Below are positions 43,897-55,012 of a DNA stretch of 64,000 nt, one piece after another. The DNA is from Cristatella mucedo. Taxonomy: Eukaryota; Bryozoa; Phylactolaemata; Cristatellidae. Position 1 is the stretch's first letter; each line of letters starts with the position of its first letter. The translations under genes and the position numbers were made by a program. Under the pieces are notes generated by a model. The model was not told the origin of the DNA and searched no databases. It saw only the letters and a list, made by a program, of their open reading frames with translations. The stretch is from positions 259,501-323,500 of the forward strand of contig WPIO01000198.1 in NCBI GenBank assembly GCA_009760855.2, read 5' to 3'.

Positions 43897-44827
43897 CCAG
43901 TGTAATCCAGAGATTGGAAAGGCAGACTCTCAAAATTGGCCCTTCCAGCATATCTCCAGTTGAATCAGCTCGAAATCTAGGTGTCATATTCCAAAGCGAC
44001 CTCTCGTTAGACGACCATATCAGCTCCACAGTCAAATCCGCCTATTTCAGCTTCATAACATTGCTAAAATTGGGGCTTGTTTAGATAAAGATACCACATC
44101 TAAGTTGGTCCATGCATTCGTGACATCCCGTCTCGACTTCTGCAACTCACTGCTTACTGGCCTACCAGCATGTGCGATCAGGCGATTGCAGCTGGTGCAA
44201 AACTCGGCAGCTAGGCTTGTCTGTCGTGAGCTTCGCAGTTGCCACATTACTCCACTTCTCGCCGACCTGCAATGACTACCAGTCAAGCAACGGATTGACT
44301 TCAAGGTTTTGTCGCTCACTTTTAGGTCCCTTCATTCTATGGCTCCAGCCTATCTTTCAGATATACTACCCCATCAGGCCATGCATCGTACCACCCGCTT
44401 TTCGGAATCCAACAGTCTAGAAATACCTCATACAAACCTTAAATCCTTTGGAGACCGTGCATTTAGTTCATATGCTCCCAAAGCCTGGAACTCCCTCCCG
44501 ACCTGCGTTAGAACATCCCCTGACCTGACCACATTTAAAAGGAACCTAAAAACACACCTTTTTAGGACAGCATTTAGCGGGTCCCTGTGATTCGTCCTTG
44601 ATGTGCTTATGCGTGCTGACACTGTGCATGCTGCCACTAACCACATTTGCATGCAGACCCTGTGCATGTCACCCCTAACCATATTATTCATTTTGTTTGC
44701 TTATCAAGCATGATTTAACTTACCATTCAATTGCATTTCACTTTACAGCAAATGTAAAGCGCCTAGAGAGAGATTAAGTTCTCCGAGGGCGCTTTATCAA
44801 GTGAATTATTATTATTATTATTATTAG

Positions 44828-45329
44828 TTCTCACAGTTAGATGTGCTCTGTGCATCTTCTCGCAACCGGTTCGCTCTACTGCCCACAAGGCGACTGCTAC
44901 TCGGCGGGGGTAGTTATGCTCAGCGACGAATCAATCTCAGGGGGCCTCGTGCCTCTCCCCGGGCCTTCGGCCGCGAAATCGGCCGCCCGCAGCTCTGTGG
45001 CAATTCTAGAAGATTTCTTGGAAGAAGAAGGCCCCACATATTGAAAAATGCCCGTGACGATGTGCAGCGAATGATGCTCGTTTTCATTATCGAGCCACGA
45101 GCTTCTGGATCAGGGCGGCCATCATTTGAGCTCGGTATCTCTATTTATTTGTATGGATGCAGCTTTGTTTATTGACGTCATGTTCGTGATTGCACTTTGT
45201 GGCTTTCTTGGTAGCAATGTTTCCTTACCGAAAAATATTGTTAAAGTAATAATGATGCATCTAGAAGCGCATACACTGAAGATGACAACCGTGAGCCGCG
45301 TTCTTATACAAAAAATATATTAAAATACT
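44828..45329. other. Intergenic DNA, nothing recognised
   Basis: Short frames only (for example 44841-45044 +), with no family resemblance. Confidence 0.3.
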
Positions 45330-45472
45330 ACTTGATTTAGCAACCTCTTTTGTATAGCGAAAGAAGAGCCTCTACGGCTATCACCGCCGCCTGCATCGGC
45401 GATAAAGGACCCACAACCCCGGTACTGAGGTCGTTAAAAGCAACCGTCTTACCTAGTCTGCAATCACGGCAC
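45330..45472 (-). mobile_element. SINE A, copy 4, box B deleted
   Basis: Minus strand: head GCCGTGATTGCAGACTAGGT, then CGACCTCAGTACCGGGG with the box B stretch missing, then the body with GCCGTAGAGGCTCTTC and TTGCTAAATCA. It is an inactive copy. Confidence 0.75.
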
Positions 45473-45776
45473 ACACACAATTACCATAATGAACCTAGCG
45501 GGCGATAAGGCAGTAAAGACATTAATTCGCACGGCCTTAGCACGCTATTTTAGTAGCAGCTTTAGTAGCCGTTTTAGCTTTGGAGACACCAAATAATCAA
45601 CCTCTTAAGGCGCCGACCTCCAATGGAGAACAGCAGGCCTATTAATGCACATTCGAACTCTCTAGGCTGGGGCAGGCAAGCCTGGCCGCTCACTCAGCGT
45701 GGCTACCTGTGACTTGAAACGAACACCTGTGCTGTCTTTGCGGTCTTGCGTCATTGACTACTCGCGTGCTCGCGCA

Positions 45777-45824
45777 CGCACGCACACACACAGACACACA
45801 CACAGACACACACACACACACACA
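45777..45824. repeat. (CA)n microsatellite
   Basis: CA repeat with occasional CAGA interruptions. Confidence 0.95.
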
Positions 45825-45898
45825 GTGTAACATGTTGAAATGTGTACGCAATTAATCGGTCAAATAATAATGCTGGTTGAGATTATTAGCGTCTTCTG

Positions 45899-46112
45899 TC
45901 TATTCGCATGCTTATACGTGCAGACAGTATGCCTGCCGCTAGTAACCATGTCTACATGTTGACCCTGTGCACGTCACTAACCATGTATGCATGATGGCAT
46001 TGCGAATGGTACCACTAATCACTTGGTCATGCTTTCTTTACATCATCTGTAAAGAACTTAGAAAGAGATCCAGTTTTCTGAGAGCCTTAGACAAATGTAA
46101 CATCACTATTAC
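45899..46112 (+). mobile_element. LINE family A 3' UTR remnant, old
   Basis: Words CATGCTTATACGTGCAGACA, ATGTTGACCCTGTGCACGTC and AACTTAGAAAGAGATCCAGT correspond in order to the family A 3' UTR (GCGTGCTGACACTGTGC, GCTGACCCTGTGCATGTC, terminal box). Divergence is high. A fresher copy follows directly. Confidence 0.75.
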
Positions 46113-46139
46113 TGATTTATAATGATTTAGCGTTTTTTT

Positions 46140-47497
46140 TTGCTTTTGATACCATCGATCACAAAAATCTTCTACAGCGCCTCTCATCTCGCCTTGGCAT
46201 CACTGGCACTGCTCTGCAGTGGTTCAGGTCCTATCTCAGTGGACCACTCCAGAGTATTGAAGTGAATGGACAAAGATCATCTGAAGTACCTCTGAAATAT
46301 GGAGTACCTCAGGGCTCAGTGCTAGGTCCGGTTCTTTTCACGGTTTATACTCTCCCTCTCGCTGATGTGATTGCCAAGCACAATCTAGGCTTTCACTTCT
46401 ATGTGGATGACACTCAGTTGTACCTTTGCTGTGATCCCTCCCAGCCTTCGAGCACCTTAAATTCTCTCAACTCACTAGCTGCATGCATTGATGACATCCG
46501 CACATGGATGGCAGCAAATTTTCTAAAACTACACGATGATAAAACTAACTTAGTAGTTATGGGCAAACCCAGTTTAATCCAGAGATTGGAAAGGCTGACT
46601 CTCAAAATTGGCTCTGCCAGCATATCTCCAGTTGAATCAGCTCGAAATCTAGGTGTCATATTCCAAAGCGACCTCTCGTTAGACAACCATATCAGCTCCA
46701 CAGTCAAATCAGCCTATTTTCAGCTTCATAACATTGCTAAAATTGGGGCTTGTTTAGATAAAGATACCACATCTAAGTTGGTCCATGCATTCGTGACATC
46801 CCGTCTCGACTTCTGCAACTCACTGCTTACTGGCCTACAAGCATGTGCGATCAGGCGATTGCAGCTGGTGCAAAACTCGGCAGCTAGGCTTGTCTGTCGT
46901 GAGCGTCGTAGTTGCCACATTACTCCACTTCTCGCCGACCTGCACTGGCTACCAGTCAAGCACCGCATTGACTTCAAGGTTTTGTCGCTCACTTTTAGGT
47001 TCCTTAATTCTATGGCTCCAGCCTATCTGTCAGATATACTACCCCATCAGGCCAAGCATCGTACCACCCGCTTTTCGGAATCCAACCGTCTAGAAATACC
47101 TCATACAAACCTTAAATCCTTTGGAGACCGTGCATATAGTTCATATGCTCCCAAAGCCTGGAACTCCCTCCCGACCTGCGTTAGAACATCCCTCGACCTG
47201 ACCACATTTAAAAGGAACCTAAAAACACACCTTTTTAGGACAGCATTTAGCGGGTCCCTGTGATTCGTCCTTGATGTTCTTATGCGTGCTGACACTGTGC
47301 ATGCTGCCACTAACCACATTTGCATGCTGACCCTGTGCATGTCACCCCTAACCATGTTATTCATTTCGTTTGTTTTTCAAGCATGATTTACTTACCATTT
47401 AATTGCATTTCACTTCACAGCAAATGTAAAGCGCCTAGAAAGAGATTGAGTTCTCTGAGGGCGCTTTATCAAGTGAATTATTGTTATTATTATTAGT
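46140..47497 (+). mobile_element. LINE family A copy with intact 3' half of the RT
   Basis: The frame is open from about 46144 (FDTIDHKNLLQRLSSRLG) to the stop at 47261-47263, over 370 codons, the longest undamaged reading in the window. It includes YGVPQGSVLGPVLFTVYTLP and the catalytic motif as FHFYVDDTQLYLC (YVDD instead of the YADD of other copies). It also has the full C-terminal region ending HLFRTAFSGSL. The 3' UTR and (ATT)n tail follow. It is truncated at the 5' side within the palm domain and so cannot act alone. It is the best reference for the family's C-terminus here. Confidence 0.95.
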
Positions 47498-47532
47498 AAC
47501 CAGATCCGTTATACCTGATTTTTATAGGCAAT

Positions 47533-47635
<103 letters not shown>

Positions 47636-47639
47636 TTGA

Positions 47640-48010
47640 ATGTAATGATATACAAATATATATGAATGAAGCTTTTGAAATCGAGGCAGCTGTCGAACAC
47701 GACACCTAAATTACGAGCACGTGGTGAAGGTCGCACAATAGCATCACCTATTAGAACAGCAAAGCCTTTTAATCCAGCCACACGTTTAGGGTGTCCTATG
47801 AGCAGCAGTTCGGTTTTATCGTCATTTAATTTCAGGAAGTTTTCCGACATCCAGGATCGAATATCGGCAAGGCAAGTATTCAATTTCTCAGTGGCTGCAG
47901 CAGATTCCGACGGTTTAAATGACAAATACAACTGAGTATCGTCAGCATAGAAGTGATATCCTATTCCATGGGCCTTAATCACTGGTAGTGGTCGATTCGC
48001 TCTCAATTTT
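47640..48010 (-). mobile_element. LINE family C fragment, RT palm and following part
   Basis: Minus strand gives [19 protein letters not shown] with the catalytic YADD, then [30 protein letters not shown] and [15 protein letters not shown]. This is the same region as in family A but clearly a different family (FKPSESAAA where family A has FDPSQPSS). The fragment is open over about 120 codons, is truncated at both ends and is followed by the (TA)n run. Confidence 0.88.
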
Positions 48011-49480
48011 GTGACCGATAAACCGTCGGCAGAGAGGATTGAAGGCTCGCTCAGTAAATTGCGTCTCCGTACATTGCGCCCAGGCTTGCCATAACATGGG
48101 GGGGGGGGGGCATTGCTTTGACTCAGCACGCTGTCTACGCTTGCTACAAACGGGGGGGGGGGGAGGCGCAGACGATGGATTCGTCGGTGCACACCCAGTC
48201 ACGGGGCTGCATCCAAACCCCTGAAGCGAATCGGTGGGAGGCAGGTGCAGCTGCGGTGGCCAGTACTCATGTGCCGCAGCCTAGCAGGCAGCGAGACCGA
48301 CAGCGCGACTCTAACTCGCGAGTGAGTGAGTTTACCAGCGGCACAGCTAGCTGCATCCCCCAGGGAGGCGATGGCACGCCATGCTGCCGAGCACTGAGCT
48401 GTAATAAAAAGGGGTGCTGGTGGCTTTCGGTTGTGCAATGACTTTCGCGCACGCTCGTGACTGTCATCGGCTGCAGTCAAGACTCTGTTTCAAAGCTTAT
48501 CTATATTAGCAGAAACTCGGCGGAGTGTCGAACCCTTGCAAAGTTGGCTCCGGCCACGGTCGATTCTCGGCGCTACCGAACGTCATCGTCGTCATCGTAG
48601 GGCGAGATGAGGGAGCCTGGCCGAGACGCAGTGACGACAACGTCGACACGGCGCCAGACGAGGCGCAGAAGACGACCAGAAACTCGAGCCCGTCGACTGT
48701 CGTCCTTAGCAGCCGACGCGGCCGAGAGCCCGAGAGTCGGACTCGGCCTTGAACCGGGCCTTGAACTCGTGCAGATGGTGTAAATGGGAAGCGGGCCCGA
48801 GAGGGGCACTACGTCAGCACGGCGTGCTTCAGCAGCGGTGCGTTGAGCTCTTTGTCTCTATTGAATTTCTCGAACTCGGCTTCCGTTTGACCTGCCAAAA
48901 GCGAACTCTTGCGTGGCCCGCTTGCTGCACCGGCTCGCGTCTGGAGAGCAGAGACCGGACGCGCGAACGTCGAAGAAACAGGAAACTCGTTCGGACGCGT
49001 TGCAGTTCACCAGTGCTGGAGACTAAGCAGACGATTTAAGAACATGGTCGCGTTTTCGCGGCACTCACTCGCCGTCTGAATGCATCGATAGCGCCTCCCT
49101 CTCACTAGGATCGAACCCTGAATACATAGGGTTCTCGATGCTGATCTGAAGCCCGCGATGCTTCTGTCTCGAGCGGCATGGAAGCTTCCTTAAAAAAAAG
49201 AAGGAACACTGGCGAAAACGCAAAAAATCGGAGATCAAGTGAGTTTTTTCAAACCCACAATTTGACACTTCGCAGATGCCCGTTTCTGTGAGGTGCTAGC
49301 ACATCGAGCACTTCGTGCTAGTAGGGCACTTTTGTTATGCCGACAGCTTCGCGTCACGGCCGGTAGCCCGGACCAAGTTCGCTAGGGCGGGCAGCCGAGC
49401 TCATGCCTGCGTCAATGGCAGGAGAATGCGAAGTGGATTTCGGACGTCAAGGTCATCTTGACGGACCAGACCAACTTTTT
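48011..49480. other. GC-rich intergenic DNA with twin poly-G tracts, no supported gene
   Basis: Poly-G runs of 13 (48098-48110) and 12 (48152-48163) lie 41 bp apart. 48200-49060 is GC-rich with overlapping frames on both strands (48118-48441 +, 48199-48480 -, 48573-48809 -) and no recognisable domain. The frames are probably accidental. Confidence 0.4.
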
Positions 49481-49734
49481 CTCAAGTTTCCATAAACAAG
49501 CCTCTGATGCTGGGAAGGTGCGGACGGCCGGCTGCGTAGCCCACACTAATAATAATAATCAATCTATATATCCCAGAAAAGATGAATCTTTTTTCCGGGC
49601 ATTTAACTAAGCTGGGGAAAATCCCTTCAATTAGTAAGTGATAAAGTACCCCGTTGTTGCTCACGTGAGCCAATAAGACAGGTCGCCCGCATGGAGCAAA
49701 TGCTGTGAGGACAATAGTCAGTCTCTGTCGCTTC

Positions 49735-50190
49735 CTTTCGAATGTCGTCAAGTCGGGCGATATCATTAGCATCAGTGGTTTGAAACTTCTAGGCTTTGAG
49801 AGTGAAAGAACTAAAGGTACGGTCCCTTAATAGATTTGACGCTAGTTGGGGGCACAAATAAACGTCCTTGTAAGCGGGGCAGATGGTGCGGCATACGGCA
49901 CCTGAGGAGTAAGTATTTCAGGTAAGCAGCAAGCAGGAGCAAGAGATTTAAGGAGAAACCCAATAGTGAGTGAAAGGATCTGGACGCTGATGTGTCGCTT
50001 GAGGGGAATCCAGTGAAGGTTTTGCGAGAACTTTTATAAAGTGGCATTTCCGGATTAAAAGGGGGAATCTTTGCTTCCGACTAATGCAGTTCTGAATTAA
50101 CTTCGTGTCGTGCTGTACAGACAGGAAGTAATACTTTCGAGAAGCGAGTTTCAGTAGTCATTACATGAGGCGTCAAGTTCATGGACCACT
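49735..50190 (-). mobile_element. Old LINE C-terminal fragment
   Basis: The minus strand shows, in changing frames, a TNSLLESITSC-like start, LHWIPLKRHISVQILSLTIG near 49960-50020, a PYAAPSAP region, GTVPLVLSLSKPRSFKP (the 'gdRaFsy.aPkaWN' block) near 49790-49830, and SPDLTTFERKRQ near 49740. The block order is that of family A/B C-termini but the sequence is far diverged. Confidence 0.65.
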
Positions 50191-50194
50191 TAGG

Positions 50195-50460
50195 CCGTCT
50201 GTAACTCCACAAAGTCATAAAGACAAGGTGGTTTTTACGCAGGAGAGTTTTGTATAGCCCACTCACAGCCTAAGCGGCTTTCGGTATGCATTCGGTGGCC
50301 AACAGACTTCGTCTCACGCAACAAAGAGAAAGTGGGAAGCATAGCAGAGTCAGGAGAGCAGTTGAGGTGGTGAGTAGCATAGAAGTAGCAGCTCAGGACC
50401 GCTGAAAAGGATGTGCCATAGTCGGCAGTAGGAGAGTAGTTGTCGTTTCGCAGGGGTTAA
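50195..50460 (-). mobile_element. LINE family B 3' fragment
   Basis: Closely similar to 26560-26830. Shared words include CTGTAACTCCACAAAGTCAT, TTCGGTACGCATTCGGT variants, GGCCAACAGACTTCGTCTCA and AACAAAGAGAAAGTGGGAAG. It joins directly to an unrelated LINE fragment. Confidence 0.85.
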
Positions 50461-50948
50461 GGGGGACATGCTAGCTGGTCGAGCTAGTTTTTTGAGACTT
50501 CCGAGTTTCTGAGTGACACTTTTTTCGGTCATTCAATTTTAGATAACTTGCTGTCATCCGTGAGCAATAAAACGGTGAGGAGTTTAAATGACTTTGAGCT
50601 GCTCGGAGGAAGGGATGGATCAATAATAAGTGCAGCGAAGGACAGGTGTAGCGAGCGAGCGGTGGCCTGAATGCTACGTAGCTGTGACATTGTTGCAATT
50701 ACATGCCTCTGCGTGGTCCATCACGAATGCCCTCTTCCTAGTGCAGACGCACTTTAGTGGCGGACCCGTACCTTCTAGCCCAGCTGTGCCACCATGAGCG
50801 AGTCTCTTGGACACACATGTAGTTCCGACACGATGTTCCCAACCCAACAGGGTCCCGCACGTCGGGAGGGTGGTTTAGCTACCGAGCTGCTACCGAGCTG
50901 TAAGAGACGCTCGCTGCTACAACCGACTAGCGTGCGTACGGTGTCATA

Positions 50949-51935
50949 GTAATAATAATAATAATGCACTTGATAAAGCGCCCTCAGAGAACTCAATCTC
51001 TCTCTAGGCGCTTTACATTTGCTGCAAAGAGAAATGCAACCGAATGGTGAGTAATATCATGCTTGATAAGCAAACCACATGAATAACGTGGTTAGGGGTG
51101 ACATGCACAGGGTCAGCATGCAAATGTGGTTAGTGGCAGCATGCATAGTGTCAGCACGCATAAGCACATCAAGGACGAACCACAGGGACCCACTAAATGC
51201 TGTCCTAAATAGGTGTGTTTTTAAGTTCTTTTCAAATGTGGTCAGGTCAGTGGATGTTTTGACGCATGTCGGGAGGGAGTTCCAGGCTTCGGGAGAATAC
51301 GAACTAAATGCACGATCTCCAAAAGATTTGAGGCTTGTACGAGGTTTTGGTAGACTGTAGGATTCCGAACATCGGGTGGTACGATGCTTGGCCTGATGGG
51401 GTAGTATATCTGAGAGGTAGGCTGGAGCCAAAGAATGAAGGGACCTAAAAGTGAGCAAAAAATCTTGAAATCGATCCGTTGTTGACTGGTAGTCAGTGCA
51501 GGTCGGCGAGAAGTGGAGTAATGTGACAACTGCGACGCTCACGACAGACAAGCCTAGCTGCCGAGTTTTGCACCAGCTGCAATCGCCTGATCGCACATGC
51601 TGGTAGGCCAGTAAGCAGTGAGTTGCAGAAGTCGAGACGCGATATCACGAATGCATGGACCAACTTGGACGCGGTATCCTTATCTAAAAAACCCCGAATT
51701 TTAGCAATGTTATGATGCTGAAAATAGGCAGATTTGACTGTGGAGCTGATATGGTCGTCTAACGAGAGGTCGCTTTGGAACATGACACCTAGATTTCGAG
51801 CTGATTCAGCAGGAGATATGCTGACAGAGCCAATTTTGAGCGTCACCCTTTCCAATTTGTGAATCACACTGGGTTTGCCCATAACTAGTAACTTAGTTTT
51901 ATTATTGTTTAGTTTTAGAAAATTTGTCGCCAATG
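50949..51935 (-). mobile_element. LINE family A copy, minus strand
   Basis: (AAT)n and the terminal box at 50949-51035 lead into the 3' UTR. The C-terminal coding part follows up to FLKLNNNKTKLLVMGKPS near 51900. Conserved blocks CHITPLLADLH and FGDRAFSSYSPEAWNSL are visible. There is a deletion and frameshift near 51470-51500. It is truncated at its 5' end near 51935. Confidence 0.92.
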
Positions 51936-52909
51936 CTACCGTTTTGGCAATACTCAGACGGCACGAACACTTTTTAGGAAGCCCCATAGACGATGTGATG
52001 AGACAGGGTGCTGCTCATATGAACCAGTAGAGTGCATTTAACTAAGGAGAGTCGAGCAATGACGACCCAGATACAAATTATACATATTGCTAACAAATGA
52101 GCAGCAATCGTGAACTGTTTGAAGAGCTATTTGAGCAACCGATGGCTACAACTGTCTCACTGTCACCGGCGAAACATTGGCATTTCACTGGCTCGGAGCT
52201 TCGCGAGAGATTAGCTCGCGGGAATGATGGGCGCCATTTTCGGAACGCCTTCGACCCGGAGTGAAACAGCTTGGAAGCTGGCGGAATCGCTGGAGTTCTT
52301 GGCGGAATCGCTGGAATCCTCGGGAAAGCTCCCGAGTCGCGCCGAGGGCACGGGCCGCCGCAGAACTATCCGGTGCTGCTCGGTCATCGGCGGTCGTCGG
52401 CGCGGGCGCAGCTGACCGAGGGCGAGCGAGCGAGCGCTTCTCTTACCTTTTTCGCTGGAACAGAGCAACCGCCGCAAGGATGAAGCAGCAGCGGAAGTGC
52501 GATGCCGACTCCGAAGCCCACGTACAGGCGCAGATCTGCAAAGCAGAAAGGCCGCCACCACCGCAGTCCGACAGCTGTCACACAGCGAGCCGAGCCCGAG
52601 GGCGAAACGCTGCCACTGCCGCCGCAGTGGGCTGCCGAAGGCCGCGGCAGGAGCTCGAGCGCCGAGGCCCAGCCGATCGCTCTGGCAGCGCTCTGACGTC
52701 GCCCAAAATGGCTGTCAAAGCGAGAGCCTCAAAGCGAGAGCCCACGAGAGCGGCGCACTTTACCAGACGAATAGCTGTACCGAGAATTTGACCGCAACTT
52801 GGTAGGGCTAAAATACGGTGAGTAGTTACTCGAACAGAGTCGGCATGCAGAAGCGCAGATAAGACAGATCTCAGAGTCGGCATGCAGAAGCGCAGATAAG
52901 ACAGATCGC
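51936..52909. other. Intergenic DNA with a GC-rich stretch
   Basis: 52240-52780 is GC-rich with overlapping frames on both strands (52261-52791 +, 52211-52561 -), rich in Ala and Arg. The near repeat GGCGGAATCGCTGGA occurs twice at 52281-52315. At 52845-52910 a 30-35 bp block around CGGCATGCAGAAGCGCAGAT is tandemly duplicated. No domain is recognised. Confidence 0.4.
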
Positions 52910-53770
52910 AAGGACGCAGCGAATGCTGCAAAAAGCAGGTGCGTTTTCGAGCTTTCTGTTTAAATGTCGTCTAGTTTGGCTAGTTGGTCTTGAAGTCAGT
53001 CGGAAGCGAGTTCCAGGCTTTGCGAGCATATGAACTAAAGGCACGGTCCTCTAAGGATTGGATTTCAGGCTGTCTCGAGAGATAGCTACACCATTTGAGT
53101 CAAATGGGGCAGGTGGTACTACGCCTAGCCTGGTTGGGGAGTGGTTCTAATAGGTATGCTGGAGGCAGAGAAAAATGAAGCAACCTATATGTAAGTGACA
53201 GAACCTAAAATCGATACCCTGCTTAATTGGGAGCCTCTGTATGTCAGAGAGAAATGGTTCGCAACTGGTGGCAGCTGGACGCTCCGGCCAGACAAGCCAA
53301 GCCTCGGAGCTTTGCACCAACTGTCGGCGCCTTATAGCATAGGCCGGTAGAGCAGCGAATAGTTAGTTACAGAAGTCGAGACGGGATGTCACAAATGCCG
53401 AGGGCCAACTTGGATGTAGTGTCACTGTCTATCAAGCAAGAGTTTTTGCTACGTCACGTAGCTGAAAAAAGTCAGACTTGACTGCGGTGCTGAAAGGGGT
53501 CGTCTAGTGAAAGATCATCTTGGAACACTACGCCATGATTCCGTTCAGACGCAGCGGGTGAGTTGCTTGCAGAGCCGATTTTGAGCGTTAGCGCTTCCGA
53601 TGTCTGTCACACTAGGTTCGCCCATAACTAGTAAGTTGGTAAGTTTTGCCGTCGTTCAATTTGAGACGGTGTGCGGCCAGCCATGAACGGACGTTGGCAA
53701 TACACGCAACATCGGCTTGTGATCGGGTCTGCGATTCTTCGGCTTCAACTGAGTGTAGGGGGTACAGCGC
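52910..53770 (-). mobile_element. Ancient LINE copy, C-terminal part
   Basis: The minus strand retains family A/B block order: a 'PKAWNSLPT' equivalent near 52990-53030, a SDLLP..RLGVVPPAP-like region near 53120-53160, PIKQGIDFRFCHLHIGCF near 53170-53230, ARRRQLVQSSEA near 53290-53320, and AAHRLKLNDGKTY near 53640-53700. There are many indels. It is an old copy of a related family. Confidence 0.75.
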
Positions 53771-54202
53771 CGAAAACTCTCCGCCGCTGAACGAACGCAT
53801 AAATCCCGCCCAAATGTGGCCAGTTACTAGACTTCGCTGAGCTTTGCTCCCTCCTACGATTAAGCGCCACCGAATTGAAATCTACCCTTGCTAAGGTGCT
53901 GGTCTTGGTCAGAAATATCGCGTGTGGAATCGATCTGTGTAAGATCGTGGCATTATGGCATGTCGTCAAAGTGCCGCCGCTCTGTCTTCAGGTAAAAAAA
54001 AAGTCACTTGCATAGCATCATAAGAGATCCTAAAGTTCTCCTAGGGTGCTATGCAATTTTATTATTATTACTGTTCCTACAATAATAATAAAACCAAAGT
54101 TGAATAATTTGTTGGAAATGTTACTTTACTTCTTGCTTCAATAAAGAAATTGGTTCTTGCGACGACGCCACGAACAACAAAGGCCGGACTTGGAGCTACA
54201 GC
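53771..54202. other. Intergenic DNA with a SINE/LINE-type tail
   Basis: At 54013-54075 CATAGCATCATAAGAGATCC then TTCTCCTAGGGTGCTATGCA plus ATTATTATTA resembles the shared LINE A/SINE B tail. No other feature is visible. Confidence 0.5.
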
Positions 54203-54410
54203 AAGCGGCCATCCCTACAGGAAGCGGCCATACCTACAGGAAGCGGCCATCCCTACAGGAAGCGGCCATCCCTACAGGAAGCGGCCATCCCTACAGGAAG
54301 CGGCCATCCCTACAGGAAGCGGCCATCCCTACAAGAAGCGGCCATCCCTACAGGAAGCGGCCATCCCTACAGGAAGCGGCCATCCCTACAGGAAGCGGCC
54401 ATCCCTTAGG
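54203..54410. repeat. 19 bp minisatellite, 11 units
   Basis: The unit AGCGGCCATCCCTACAGGA is repeated 11 times almost without change (one CCATACC, one ACAAGA). Since 19 is not a multiple of 3 and no frame has a stop in the unit, all three frames on the + strand stay open, which produces spurious overlapping frames. Confidence 0.97.
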
Positions 54411-54496
54411 TCCGATCATGCGGTTGATCTATCAAGGAGAAGCGTGCGCATATCGTCTTTTCTAGACCAGGCTGCGCCTCGTTTAACGCATGACAA

Positions 54497-55012
54497 CTAC
54501 ATATTACCTGCCGGTCGAGTCTCGTGCGGTCCAGAATGCATCGCAGCACTCGTATAAGAGACGAAAGTCACAGATACGTTGCTTAAGAGCATGTCGGAAA
54601 GCTTCGTCATAGGAAGGCCGAGGCTTGGCGCTGCCGTATTGGCCGCCTCTAAAGCAGCGCTTCTCGAGCCAGTAACCATCTCATTCGATCTCGGTCCTGC
54701 CTGAGTACCATACTTTATACTTTCGGTGGTTAAGACTGTAGACAATTTAGAGGCAGCTGTCGCGGCCGCCGCCGCTGCGGTCGTCGTCATCTCTGGTGTC
54801 GAACTCTGGCTAGTGACCGGGTAAATGCTTATGTTATCTACAACGGCAGGCACGTACTGTTTATGCACAGGATCCGAAGTAGCTGCACGTAGTAGCTCAC
54901 GTTGAGGCGCCGACGCTGATTCGCTTGAGGCAAAGTCTTCGAGTGAATTTAACAAAGAGTGTGTGGGCTCAGCAGGGGTGGGGTGAGCTACTCGTAGACT
55001 TCTTTTATTCAC
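54497..55012 (-). CDS. Unrecognised Ser/Thr/Ala-rich frame, 171 aa, doubtful gene
   Basis: This is the longest open frame outside recognised elements on this side of the window. It is rich in Ser, Thr and Ala, with a short poly-Ala run (TTTAAAAAAATAASKLSTVL) and no hydrophobic segment or known motif. The right part reads SEDFASSES-like acidic serine stretches. Base composition is moderately GC-rich. It may be an exon of an unknown gene or an accident. I see no convincing splice sites or paralog. Confidence 0.25.
   Translation of the reverse strand: MNKRSLRVAHPTPAEPTHSLLNSLEDFASSESASAPQRELLRAATSDPVHKQYVPAVVDNISIYPVTSQSSTPEMTTTAAAAAATAASKLSTVLTTESIKYGTQAGPRSNEMVTGSRSAALEAANTAAPSLGLPMTKLSDMLLSNVSVTFVSYTSAAMHSGPHETRPAGNM

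Larger units (their letters stand above)
41135..44827 (+). mobile_element. LINE family A copy, interrupted by an LTR element
   Basis: The copy is in two parts, 41135-41860 and 43902-44827, around the LTR element. The left part is open for about 200 codons and shows [42 protein letters not shown] and the intact catalytic [13 protein letters not shown]. The right part has the C-terminal blocks with one single-base deletion near 44047 and one stop near 44274. It ends with FRTAFSGSL at 44590 and the (ATT)n tail. It is truncated at its 5' end within the fingers domain. Apart from the nested element it is one of the less damaged copies. Confidence 0.93.

Noticed and set aside
54203-54410. CRISPR array
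   Set aside because: Units are contiguous without spacers and the genome is eukaryotic.
54150-54557. Repetitive protein PTGSGHPYRKRPSLQEA
   Set aside because: Product of a 19 bp minisatellite open in every frame; no start context or flanking conserved sequence.
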